Shown piece by piece: positions 1 to 6,073 of a stretch of 10,028 nt of DNA (its first letter is position 1; each line of letters starts with the position of its first letter). The DNA is taken from positions 1 through 10,028 of the forward strand of contig JAJTHY010000168.1 in NCBI GenBank assembly GCA_021298045.1. The letters run 5' to 3'. Position numbers and translations under genes: made by a program. The notes below the pieces were generated by a model. That model was not told where the DNA came from, searched no databases, and worked only from the letters and a program-made list of their open reading frames with translations. The DNA comes from Candidatus Jidaibacter sp. (lineage in GTDB: Bacteria; Pseudomonadota; Alphaproteobacteria; Rickettsiales; Midichloriaceae).

Positions 1-712
1 AATTATGACTAATATAGCCAGTTATCTGCTGCGCGCCGCATTTTTTAAGGAATTCAGCCGCCCTACAAACAGTGTTCGCAGAGTCTACTATATCATCTAA
101 TATTATGCAATCTTTTCTATTAAAATCTTCACACTCTCCGCTTATATAAACTTCCGAAGGTGATTTTCTAATTTTGTTTAAAGCGAAACCCTTACAACCC
201 GCGTTTAAAAAAAACTTAAGTCTTCTCCTGCTGCCAGCATCTGGAGAAACGAAAACAGCATCTTTTGTATAATCACCAAATAAAGAATTATGAGGTATTT
301 CAACAAAATTATTTATTTGGGAGAAAATTTCAGGGTCATGAGGATCGACTATTGAAACACTAGCAAATTGACACTGATTTATCATATTTATTACAAGTGA
401 TAAAACGCCAAAAGATCCGCTTTTATCTTGGCACTGCCTGCTATAAATCATGTAAGGCATACATAAGTGTACTTTACTCACGCCCATGTTCTTTAATTTT
501 TGCGCGTGAAGTAGTAACTCAATAAAGGTTAGGTTGGAATCACCATCATATCCAATAATCAATACACACTCGTTTGCGTCAAAACTTGGAATGGAGACCT
601 CCATCTCTTTTGAATTATATAATCTCGTATCGCTGGTAACAAGGGTATAAGGTCCTAACTCACATATGCGTGATGCTAAATGCAAAGAACTATGGTTAGC
701 CACCAAGATCAT
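1..712 (-). CDS. Phosphoribosylpyrophosphate synthetase homologue, divergent, C-terminus cut by window edge
   Basis: The reading frame opens at an ATG (712-710) that shares four bases with the nagZ stop and stays open for 237 codons to the left edge, so the end is missing. It resembles ribose-phosphate pyrophosphokinase, which makes PRPP from ribose-5-phosphate and ATP in the cytoplasm for nucleotide, NAD, His and Trp synthesis. Matching landmarks in order are PYMIYSRQ (residues 86-93, compare PYxxYARQD), DPH (123-125, compare DLH), VSPDAGSRRR (155-164, compare VSPDxGG), a K-x-R pair (180 and 182), and the PRPP-binding loop DDIVDSANT (206-214), followed by LKKCGA and ISHN, as in the family's LxxxGA and THG region. 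It is divergent: the usual D-R after YARQ is CQ, and the GG after VSPD is GS. No Shine-Dalgarno is seen, so translation is probably coupled to nagZ. Family membership is fairly secure; whether it is a full PRPP synthetase or a specialised relative is open. Confidence 0.8.
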   Translation of the reverse strand, partial: MILVANHSSLHLASRICELGPYTLVTSDTRLYNSKEMEVSIPSFDANECVLIIGYDGDSNLTFIELLLHAQKLKNMGVSKVHLCMPYMIYSRQCQDKSGSFGVLSLVINMINQCQFASVSIVDPHDPEIFSQINNFVEIPHNSLFGDYTKDAVFVSPDAGSRRRLKFFLNAGCKGFALNKIRKSPSEVYISGECEDFNRKDCIILDDIVDSANTVCRAAEFLKKCGAQQITGYISHN

Positions 713-1653
713 TGATTAATAATAGAAGATTGAGAATCATTTAAATTGCAAACACTTTCATAAACATCAAACATCTCTTCAATTTCTCCATTGCAATGCA
801 AAGCTATATCACACCCGGCTTGCAGTGCAGCAATAGCGTTTTCTCCAACAGTTTTTTTCAAAGCTTTCATGGATAAATCATCAGATATAATCTTGGCATC
901 TTTATAACCTAGTTTATTCCTTATATAATGAATCCCTAGTTTCGAGGTTGTTATACAATTATAAGGATCAATTGCAGGAAATGTTATATGCGCTGTCATA
1001 ACCCAAGCATCTGAAACGCTGGATAAATTTTTAAATACCTGAAAGTCAGTTGATTCTAAAGTTGGTAGATCAGTAGTAACAATTGGTAAATCCTTGTGAC
1101 TATCACACTGAGCTCTTCCATGACCCGGTATGTGCTTAAGAATGGGCCTAACCCCAGATTTTATAAGCCCTATGCACGCAGCTTCACATAATTTACTAAC
1201 TATAGAAACCGAACTACCAAAGCTTCTATCCCCAATGATTTCATCAGCTGATTCAAAAAGTAAGTCAGCCACAGGCGCACAGTCTACATTTATGCCAAAC
1301 TCCTTTAGCTCTAGCCCTATAGTATAATAGTTCTGCAAAACTTCTTGATAAGCAGCATCTAAATCCCGCTTTGCAATCTCCCCAAAATATTGAGCTGTAG
1401 GGTAATTTTTTGCTAGTGGTGGACGGAGACGCGCAACTCTACCACCTTCTTGGTCTATCAAAATAGGTGGAATTCTATTAGGGTTTAATGCCATTAAAGA
1501 GTTGGTAAGCTCTTGAACTTGAGCCTTGCTTTCAATATTGCGAGAAAATATTATATATCCAAACGGATTTACCTCTATGAAAAACTCAGCTTCCTCTTTT
1601 GTAAGTTTTGTGCCTGACACTCCAAAAATTAATGGTTGTACACCTATCGACAT
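709..1653 (-). CDS. nagZ: Beta-N-acetylhexosaminidase, glycoside hydrolase family 3 (NagZ type)
   Basis: This 314-residue protein has the usual length of single-domain NagZ. The family removes terminal N-acetylglucosamine from muropeptides or chitobiose in the cytoplasm during cell-wall recycling. Visible landmarks are IDQEGGRVARL (residues 66-76), DCAPVADL (124-131), GDRSFG (141-146), the substrate-binding loop KHIPGHG (173-179) with the Asp184 and His186 expected of the His-Asp catalytic pair, and SDDLSM (257-262) carrying the nucleophilic aspartate. There is no signal peptide, which fits a cytosolic enzyme. The ATG at 1653 overlaps the end of the mutase gene by ten bases, and an AGGAG lies nine bases upstream (1663-1667), which supports this start. 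Its stop overlaps the start of the next gene. In glycan-poor intracellular bacteria the enzyme may serve recycling of minimal peptidoglycan; that is inference. Confidence 0.95.
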   Translation of the reverse strand: MSIGVQPLIFGVSGTKLTKEEAEFFIEVNPFGYIIFSRNIESKAQVQELTNSLMALNPNRIPPILIDQEGGRVARLRPPLAKNYPTAQYFGEIAKRDLDAAYQEVLQNYYTIGLELKEFGINVDCAPVADLLFESADEIIGDRSFGSSVSIVSKLCEAACIGLIKSGVRPILKHIPGHGRAQCDSHKDLPIVTTDLPTLESTDFQVFKNLSSVSDAWVMTAHITFPAIDPYNCITTSKLGIHYIRNKLGYKDAKIISDDLSMKALKKTVGENAIAALQAGCDIALHCNGEIEEMFDVYESVCNLNDSQSSIINQ

Positions 1654-3059
1654 TCAATAAAACTCCTAATAGTTTCCGAATTGATGTTGAATATAGAAAA
1701 TATTTTTATTGCTTCTTCACACAGCAACTGCAAATCTTTCTCCGTATTCCCTTCCACCCTTGCAACAAGGGAGCTCTGAGTATTAGACGCCCGCACTAAC
1801 CACCAGCCATTATCTTTAGAAACCCTTACACCATCAAGATCACTAAATTTAATGTTGCGTGCCATCATATAACCCTTGATCAACTCTATTACTTCAAATT
1901 TTATAGTTTCGTCAATATCTATTCTCAATTCCGGAGTAGCATAAATTTTTGGCAAATCATCGATTTTGTCTGCAAGCACATAACTTTTATTACTTAATAT
2001 GTTGATCATTTTACATGCACCAAACAGGGCATCATCAAATCCGTAATAGTTTTCACCAAAAAACAGATGCCCACTCATCTCTCCACCAAGTAAGGCATCC
2101 TCTTCTTTCATTTTTACTTTGATGAGGGAATGCCCTGTCTTCCACATTATTGGTTCACCGCCTAATTCAGCCACTTTGGAAAAAACAAAATTACTTGTTT
2201 TTATATCAGCAACAACTTTAGCGCCCGGTATGCGCGTTAACATGTCTTCCGCTAATATAAATAGAGTTTGATCGCCAAAAACAATTCGCCCTTTGTTATC
2301 TACAACCCCCAATCTATCTCCGTCACCATCAAATGCAAACCCTATATCACAATTGTTTTTCAGCACCAAATCACATAATTGCTCCATATTTTTTGCCACA
2401 GTAGGATCTGGATGGTGATTGGGAAAGTTTCCATCAATTTTGGAATTAATAACAAAATGCTCAGCATCTATAACCTTAACCAATTTCTCAACTAATTCTC
2501 CTGTAGCACCATTACCCGGATCCCAAGCAATTCTCATTTTTTTGCCTAAAGTGCCAACAGCTCTTTTATTTAAAGCATCAATATATTCATCTCTGATATC
2601 AATCTGCTCGACTGATCCATTACCCATAGCGAAATTTCCATGAGCAGAAATCTTCGCCAACATTTCAAGATCTCCACCAAAAAATGAACGACCTTGGTAA
2701 ATTATTTTGAAACCATTTTGGTCTCCAGGGTTATGGGAACCAGTAATCATTATACCAGCTGTAATTTTTTGCGTAACTGCTGTGTAATAAAGTGTTGGGG
2801 TAGCTACAATTCCAATATCTGTTACTTTCATTCCAGATTCAACTAAACCTTGGATAAGCGTGCTGTGCAGGTCTGGGGAAGAAAGCCTACCATCTCTACC
2901 AACACATACAGTTTCTGGCAACTTATGATTTTTAATAAACGTTGCTATAGACCTACCTAAATAATATCCATCTTCCTTCAATAAAGTAACGCCATATTTA
3001 CCGCGAATATCATAAGCACGAATAATCTCTGGGTTTATTATGTGGGTTAATTGAGTCAT
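1644..3059 (-). CDS. Phosphomannomutase/phosphoglucomutase (alpha-D-phosphohexomutase family)
   Basis: This 471-residue cytoplasmic enzyme has the length and motif order of bifunctional PMM/PGM (AlgC/ManB-like) proteins, which interconvert hexose 1- and 6-phosphates to feed nucleotide-sugar synthesis for surface polysaccharides. Landmarks are AYDIRG (residues 15-20), the active-site loop TGSHNP (106-111) with phospho-serine Ser108, the magnesium-binding loop DGDGDR (244-249), the sugar-binding loop GGEMSGH (325-331), and the phosphate-binding RASNTQ (423-428). The last departs slightly from the usual R-x-SNT-x-P in lacking the proline. GEMSG is typical of PMM/PGM and argues against GlmM, but sugar preference cannot be settled by eye. 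The ATG at 3059 has AGGAG six bases upstream. It follows the 102-residue gene by three bases and overlaps nagZ by ten, so the genes are almost certainly co-transcribed. Confidence 0.93.
   Translation of the reverse strand: MTQLTHIINPEIIRAYDIRGKYGVTLLKEDGYYLGRSIATFIKNHKLPETVCVGRDGRLSSPDLHSTLIQGLVESGMKVTDIGIVATPTLYYTAVTQKITAGIMITGSHNPGDQNGFKIIYQGRSFFGGDLEMLAKISAHGNFAMGNGSVEQIDIRDEYIDALNKRAVGTLGKKMRIAWDPGNGATGELVEKLVKVIDAEHFVINSKIDGNFPNHHPDPTVAKNMEQLCDLVLKNNCDIGFAFDGDGDRLGVVDNKGRIVFGDQTLFILAEDMLTRIPGAKVVADIKTSNFVFSKVAELGGEPIMWKTGHSLIKVKMKEEDALLGGEMSGHLFFGENYYGFDDALFGACKMINILSNKSYVLADKIDDLPKIYATPELRIDIDETIKFEVIELIKGYMMARNIKFSDLDGVRVSKDNGWWLVRASNTQSSLVARVEGNTEKDLQLLCEEAIKIFSIFNINSETIRSFIECR
1663..1667 (-). 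promoter_or_regulatory. Shine-Dalgarno of nagZ
   Basis: AGGAG on the minus strand, nine bases before the nagZ ATG and inside the last codons of the mutase gene. It fixes the nagZ start and shows that translation can initiate independently despite the overlap. Confidence 0.7.
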
Positions 3060-3062
3060 TGG

Positions 3063-3371
3063 CTACTCCTGAGGTTTTTCTTTTGTTTCAAGGGATTGCT
3101 CCACTGATTCAGCGGCGGGATCTTGATCTATTATTTCGTTGGCTTCTATAAGCTCTTTAGCGTTGACTATTTTCCTATCACAAAAACCCATGTATTCAAT
3201 TTTACTGATATTAACTATCTTGGTTTTATCTAAAGCATCTTTGGCATTGTCTGCTTCAATAATTTCTGCTCCCCCATCAGAACCAAAGACTTTGTAATAA
3301 CCTCGCTTCACATCTACAAGCAAGTTTTTCGGAAATGGATAATTGATAAAGGTGTGTCTACCAGATGTCAC
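3063..3371 (-). CDS. Conserved-context hypothetical protein, 102 residues
   Basis: I do not recognise this protein. It reads as a small, probably soluble protein. The N-terminal part (residues 1-30) mixes aromatic and basic residues. A central stretch (about 34-61) alternates EIIEADNAKDALDKTKI with hydrophobic positions, suggesting a small alpha/beta fold, and the last 27 residues are acidic, low in complexity and probably disordered. There is no signal peptide and no membrane segment from the chosen start. The start is a GTG (3371-3369) without a clear Shine-Dalgarno; the frame stays open eleven codons further upstream, without ATG, GTG or TTG. The gene ends three bases before the mutase start and carries the mutase ribosome binding site, and a promoter-like sequence lies just upstream, so it appears to head the operon. 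A real gene is likely because of this tight packing. Confidence 0.7.
   Translation of the reverse strand: MTSGRHTFINYPFPKNLLVDVKRGYYKVFGSDGGAEIIEADNAKDALDKTKIVNISKIEYMGFCDRKIVNAKELIEANEIIDQDPAAESVEQSLETKEKPQE
3066..3070 (-). promoter_or_regulatory. Shine-Dalgarno of the phosphohexomutase gene
   Basis: AGGAG on the minus strand, six bases before the mutase ATG and inside the last codons of the preceding small gene. It supports the chosen start and coupling with the small gene. Confidence 0.7.
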
Positions 3372-3401
3372 TAAAAATACAAACCAAATAAATACTATAT
3401 A

Positions 3402-3430
3402 ACTCTACCTTTATATACAAAATATTTCAA
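3402..3430 (-). promoter_or_regulatory. Candidate sigma70 promoter for the small protein-mutase-nagZ-PRPP operon
   Basis: On the minus strand TTGAAA (3430-3425) is followed after 17 bases by TAGAGT (3407-3402), matching the consensus boxes at five and four of six positions. Transcription would begin near 3395, giving a leader of about 25 bases. The surroundings are very AT-rich, so chance matches are common. Confidence 0.4.
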
Positions 3431-3534
3431 GGAGGTTGATGCTAATTTATTTTATAATTTAAAATTTTAACAAAGATGTATTGAAGCCTTTTTATAAATC
3501 TATATTTTCCAAGCAAGGTATAGAAAGTTGATTA

Positions 3535-3595
3535 ATACCAAAACCCATTCTAAACTGAACACTTGCATCTCGCCTTGAAAAAAGGGTTTCGGTAT
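3535..3595. repeat. Imperfect inverted repeat downstream of the flagellin operon
   Basis: The arms 3535-3546 (ATACCAAAACCC) and 3584-3595 (GGGTTTCGGTAT) are complementary at 11 of 12 positions, and the remaining pair is a G-U in one of the transcripts. The loop is 37 bases. On the minus strand the repeat starts 15 bases after the stop of the 90-residue gene, so it could be a 3'-end structure protecting or ending the flagellin transcript. No U-run follows the second arm, which argues against a classical terminator. A remnant of a small mobile repeat is the alternative. Confidence 0.55.
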
Positions 3596-3610
3596 AAGAA
3601 TGGACTTTTA

Positions 3611-3883
3611 TTACTTACACATACCAAAATTTTCCATAGTTATTTCGGGAATATGTTTTTCCCCCACTTTAACATGCAAAACTCCGTCTGGAGTTGTCAC
3701 AAAAATAGGTGCCTTAATGGTCACATCAGGACCAAAGCTAGGCGATGCTTTAGGAAAATTATCTTGATTAGATAATTTTGAAAATTCTTTTGCTAGTTGG
3801 CTAACTTCAAAGGATTTAGAACCGCTCACAGAGCAACCTCTATCAGATACTATTAACATTGATTGAACATTGAAATTAGCCAT
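3611..3883 (-). CDS. Hypothetical 90-residue protein following flagellin
   Basis: I do not recognise this protein. It has no membrane segment or signal peptide. The first half is rich in serine and polar residues (SVSGSKSFEVSQLAKEFSKLSNQ, about residues 18-40, is broken here only by description). The second half (51-75) alternates hydrophobic and polar residues, as in a short beta-sheet region (VTIKAPIFV, then GVLHVKVGEK), and the protein ends in Met-Cys-Lys. It starts with ATG 18 bases after the flagellin stop, with only a weak AATAAG before it, so it is probably read from the flagellin transcript. It does not look like FlaF or FlbT, the usual alphaproteobacterial flagellin regulators, nor like a chaperone of the FliS type. 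A flagellin-linked role is suggested only by position. Confidence 0.65.
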   Translation of the reverse strand: MANFNVQSMLIVSDRGCSVSGSKSFEVSQLAKEFSKLSNQDNFPKASPSFGPDVTIKAPIFVTTPDGVLHVKVGEKHIPEITMENFGMCK

Positions 3884-3901
3884 CTTATTACTTTATTAAC
3901 G

Positions 3902-4720
3902 TTAACTAATTAATTTTAACAAATTTTGTGGCAGATTGTTGACATTTGCGAGTGTCGCAATAGCTGCTTGCATTTTTGTTTGTTGATTAGCAAAGTCAGT
4001 AGAAATTGCTGCAAAGTTAGCATCTAAGTATATAGAAGCAGCAGCATCGATATTACCCAAGGTTGTCTCAATATTAGCAGCAGCAAAGTTAAAGCGCGAC
4101 TGATCTGCACCAGTTTGAGCTCTATAAGTTTGCACCGTAATGATCGCAGCATCTAAAGCAGTATTTGCAGCAGCAATACCACCAGAAGCTGTTACGTCAA
4201 TGCTATTTACACCAAGGCTAGTTGCATCAACAGCAGAGAACCCTAAAGTGATAGTGTCTGTTGTTGCAAGACCAACTTGGAACGCTTTGTTGGTAAAAGT
4301 ACCATCTAACAAAACGATTCCATTAAATTTATTAGTTTGCACAACGGTACCTATTTGCAATATTAAAGAGTCCATTTCTTTTTTCATATAAGACAAGTTA
4401 TTGGAACTCATACCACCGTTATTAGCTTGAGAAGCTAAAGCTTTTAATCTTGCTAAAATATCAGAAACAGCCTTCATACCACCATCTGCTATAGAAGTAA
4501 TAGCGAGAGCTTGCGTAGTAGTTGTAAGAGCAGAGCTCCAAGTAGATGAGTCTGTCTTAAGGCCGGTACCAATAGCTAGCGCAGCTGCATCATCAGAAGG
4601 ATTTATGATTCTTTGACCTGAAGCCAATCTTGCACTTGAACTTTGGATGTCCCTCATAGCTGAGCCTATATTTGCCGAAGCTGTACGTGCCGAGGTATTA
4701 TTTAGAATAGAAATAGTCAT
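3902..4720 (-). CDS. Flagellin, short form without variable outer domains
   Basis: This 272-residue protein is the filament subunit exported through the flagellar type III system, so no cleavable signal is expected or seen. The N-terminal D0/D1 helices are clear: LASGQRIINPSDDAAALAI (residues 32-50) matches the family's L-S-G-x-RI...DDAAG-L-I segment, and KFNGIVLLDG (131-140) matches the conserved FNG..LL.G. The C-terminal helices include YRAQTGADQSRF (199-210), ANIET and the terminal NLPQNLLKLI (262-271). The middle is only about 60 residues, so the D2/D3 outer domains are missing, as in many alphaproteobacterial flagellins of about 270 residues. The usual ESxIRDADFA motif is degenerate (AASIYLDANFAA). 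The ATG has AGGAG seven bases upstream. No basal-body or hook gene lies in the window, so whether a flagellum is assembled cannot be judged. Confidence 0.93.
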   Translation of the reverse strand: MTISILNNTSARTASANIGSAMRDIQSSSARLASGQRIINPSDDAAALAIGTGLKTDSSTWSSALTTTTQALAITSIADGGMKAVSDILARLKALASQANNGGMSSNNLSYMKKEMDSLILQIGTVVQTNKFNGIVLLDGTFTNKAFQVGLATTDTITLGFSAVDATSLGVNSIDVTASGGIAAANTALDAAIITVQTYRAQTGADQSRFNFAAANIETTLGNIDAAASIYLDANFAAISTDFANQQTKMQAAIATLANVNNLPQNLLKLIS

Positions 4721-4727
4721 AGTTTTT

Positions 4728-4732
4728 CTCCT
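4728..4732 (-). promoter_or_regulatory. Shine-Dalgarno of flagellin
   Basis: AGGAG on the minus strand seven bases before the flagellin ATG, one of the clearest ribosome binding sites in the window. It fits a strongly expressed structural protein. Confidence 0.75.
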
Positions 4733-4743
4733 ACATGGATATT

Positions 4744-4763
4744 ATAAAAAGGCTACTTGCCTT
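4744..4763 (-). terminator. Terminator-like hairpin in the flagellin leader
   Basis: Read on the minus strand, AAGGC (4763-4759), a five-base loop, and GCCTT (4753-4749) form a perfect five-pair stem that runs directly into a short T-run. It lies between the candidate promoter and the flagellin ribosome binding site, where an attenuator would sit. The stem is short and only three of its pairs are G-C, so read-through would be substantial. It may instead be a leader structure that stabilises the messenger. Confidence 0.35.
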
Positions 4764-4789
4764 GAGGTATAAAAAACACCTTAACTAAT

Positions 4790-4817
4790 AATTTAAGCGA
4801 AATAATTTATAAGTCAA
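4790..4817 (-). promoter_or_regulatory. Candidate flagellin promoter
   Basis: On the minus strand TTGACT (4817-4812) is followed after 16 bases by TAAATT (4795-4790). This is sigma70-like; I found neither a sigma28 (GCCGATAA) nor a sigma54 (TGGCAC-N5-TTGC) motif in the 156-base gap. The leader would be about 65 bases and include the small hairpin. Confidence 0.4.
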
Positions 4818-4876
4818 TGTCTAAATTAAAAATTTAATACACTGCATTAGTACCAAATTGTTTTCGGAACTTAGTA

Positions 4877-6073
4877 TTATTCACCTTCCTTTTTATTGTC
4901 TACCGCCAAGTTAATTGGCAAAATTATATCGTCATCTATAGATATATCTTTATCAATTTCAATATTTTTTAAGTGTTTTTGAATAGTCCTTGTTTTCGTC
5001 TCAGCATCTCCAATAACTCTACTAGCCTGATCTAATTTAAGCTTTGTTTTACTTAATAAATCCGCAAATTTTACAAACTCTTTTCGTACAGCAGCCAATA
5101 AACTCCAAACTTCGCTTGAGCGTTTTTGAATAGCAATTGTGCGATATCCCATTTGCAAGCTAGATAAAATAGCCGAAAGAGTGGTTGGCCCGGTAATAAC
5201 AACATGGTAACTTTGCTGAACAAATTCTACTAGCCCCGGCGCCCTAAGCACTTCAGCATAAAGACCTTCAACCGGTAAAAACATTATTGCAAATTCAGTG
5301 GTCGTTTCAGAGTTTATGTATTTATCGCATATCATCTTAGCCTGCCTTTTGATGGCCTGCTCCAACTCTTTAGAAAATAATTCTATCATCTGGATATCTG
5401 TAGCGTCTTGGGCCGCAACTAACTTTTGATAAACATCTAAAGGAAACTTAGCATCTATTGGCAATAAAATAGAGCCATCTTGTTCTTTCGAAGGCAGCTT
5501 CACAGCAAATTCCACTTTCTCTAAAGAACCTTCTCGTACGCTAACATTTTTCTCGTATTGATGTGGAGACATCATTTGCTCTAAAATTGCCTCAAGCTGA
5601 ACCTCTCCCCAAATGCCACGAGTTTTCACATTAGATAAAATTCTTTTTAAGTCCCCTACTCCAGTTGCAAGACTTTGCATTTCTCCAATGCCGCGGTGAA
5701 CCTGCTCTAATCTTTCTGACACTATTTTAAATGTATCACCCAATCTAGCTTCCAAGGTTTCATGAAGCTTTTCATCTACTGTTTGCCTTATTTTCTCAAG
5801 TTTGTCAGCACTATCAGATTGCATTCTAAACATACGATCTTCAACCATGGCGGTGAAATGATTAAGTTTTCCTTCAACCAACTGGTGCAAGTTGTGCAAA
5901 TTAGCGGTTAAGTAATCCAAGTGGCTTTTTAATTGAGATAATTCTAAATTTTTGGAATTGTCTTCTATAGATTTTGATAACGCATTTAACTTAGAATTAA
6001 TGAAAAAACCAACACCGATAATTGCTACAGAAACAATTGATAAAATTATATAAAAATCAATTTGCAATATCAT
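4877..6073 (-). CDS. rmuC: RmuC family DNA recombination protein
   Basis: This 398-residue protein has one N-terminal membrane helix (about residues 7-25), a long coiled-coil rich in Leu, Lys and Glu (about 28-145), and the conserved RmuC core: NVKTRGIWGEVQLEAIL (148-164), PIDAKFPLDVY (205-215), MFLPVEGLYAE (264-274) and GPTTLSAIL (295-303). The core is related to restriction-endonuclease-like nuclease folds, and PIDAKFP carries the acidic residue and lysine expected there. In E. coli rmuC limits inversion between short inverted repeats; its biochemical activity is not well established. The ATG shares four bases with the stop of the upstream membrane protein gene and no Shine-Dalgarno is seen, so translation is probably coupled. 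A long polar tail (372-398) ends the protein. The 156 bases after the stop separate it from flagellin. Confidence 0.93.
   Translation of the reverse strand: MILQIDFYIILSIVSVAIIGVGFFINSKLNALSKSIEDNSKNLELSQLKSHLDYLTANLHNLHQLVEGKLNHFTAMVEDRMFRMQSDSADKLEKIRQTVDEKLHETLEARLGDTFKIVSERLEQVHRGIGEMQSLATGVGDLKRILSNVKTRGIWGEVQLEAILEQMMSPHQYEKNVSVREGSLEKVEFAVKLPSKEQDGSILLPIDAKFPLDVYQKLVAAQDATDIQMIELFSKELEQAIKRQAKMICDKYINSETTTEFAIMFLPVEGLYAEVLRAPGLVEFVQQSYHVVITGPTTLSAILSSLQMGYRTIAIQKRSSEVWSLLAAVRKEFVKFADLLSKTKLKLDQASRVIGDAETKTRTIQKHLKNIEIDKDISIDDDIILPINLAVDNKKEGE

Larger units (their letters stand above)
3372..3610. other. Intergenic gap of 239 bases: no gene
   Basis: Both strands lack a credible coding sequence. 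The gap holds the candidate promoter of the mutase operon (3402-3430) and a 12-base inverted repeat (3535-3546 with 3584-3595). A strong-looking AAGGAGG on the plus strand leads only to a seven-codon frame. I see no convincing intrinsic terminator for the flagellin transcript apart from the long-looped inverted repeat. Confidence 0.6.

Noticed and set aside
3428..3459. Strong AAGGAGG followed by ATG on the plus strand
   Set aside because: The frame after the ATG ends within eight codons. On the other strand the sequence resembles the 16S rRNA 3' end (CCTCCTT), but the upstream sequence has no rRNA features.
3563..3775. 70-codon plus-strand frame opposite the 90-residue gene
   Set aside because: It is antisense to a gene with better context and has a composition unlike a protein.
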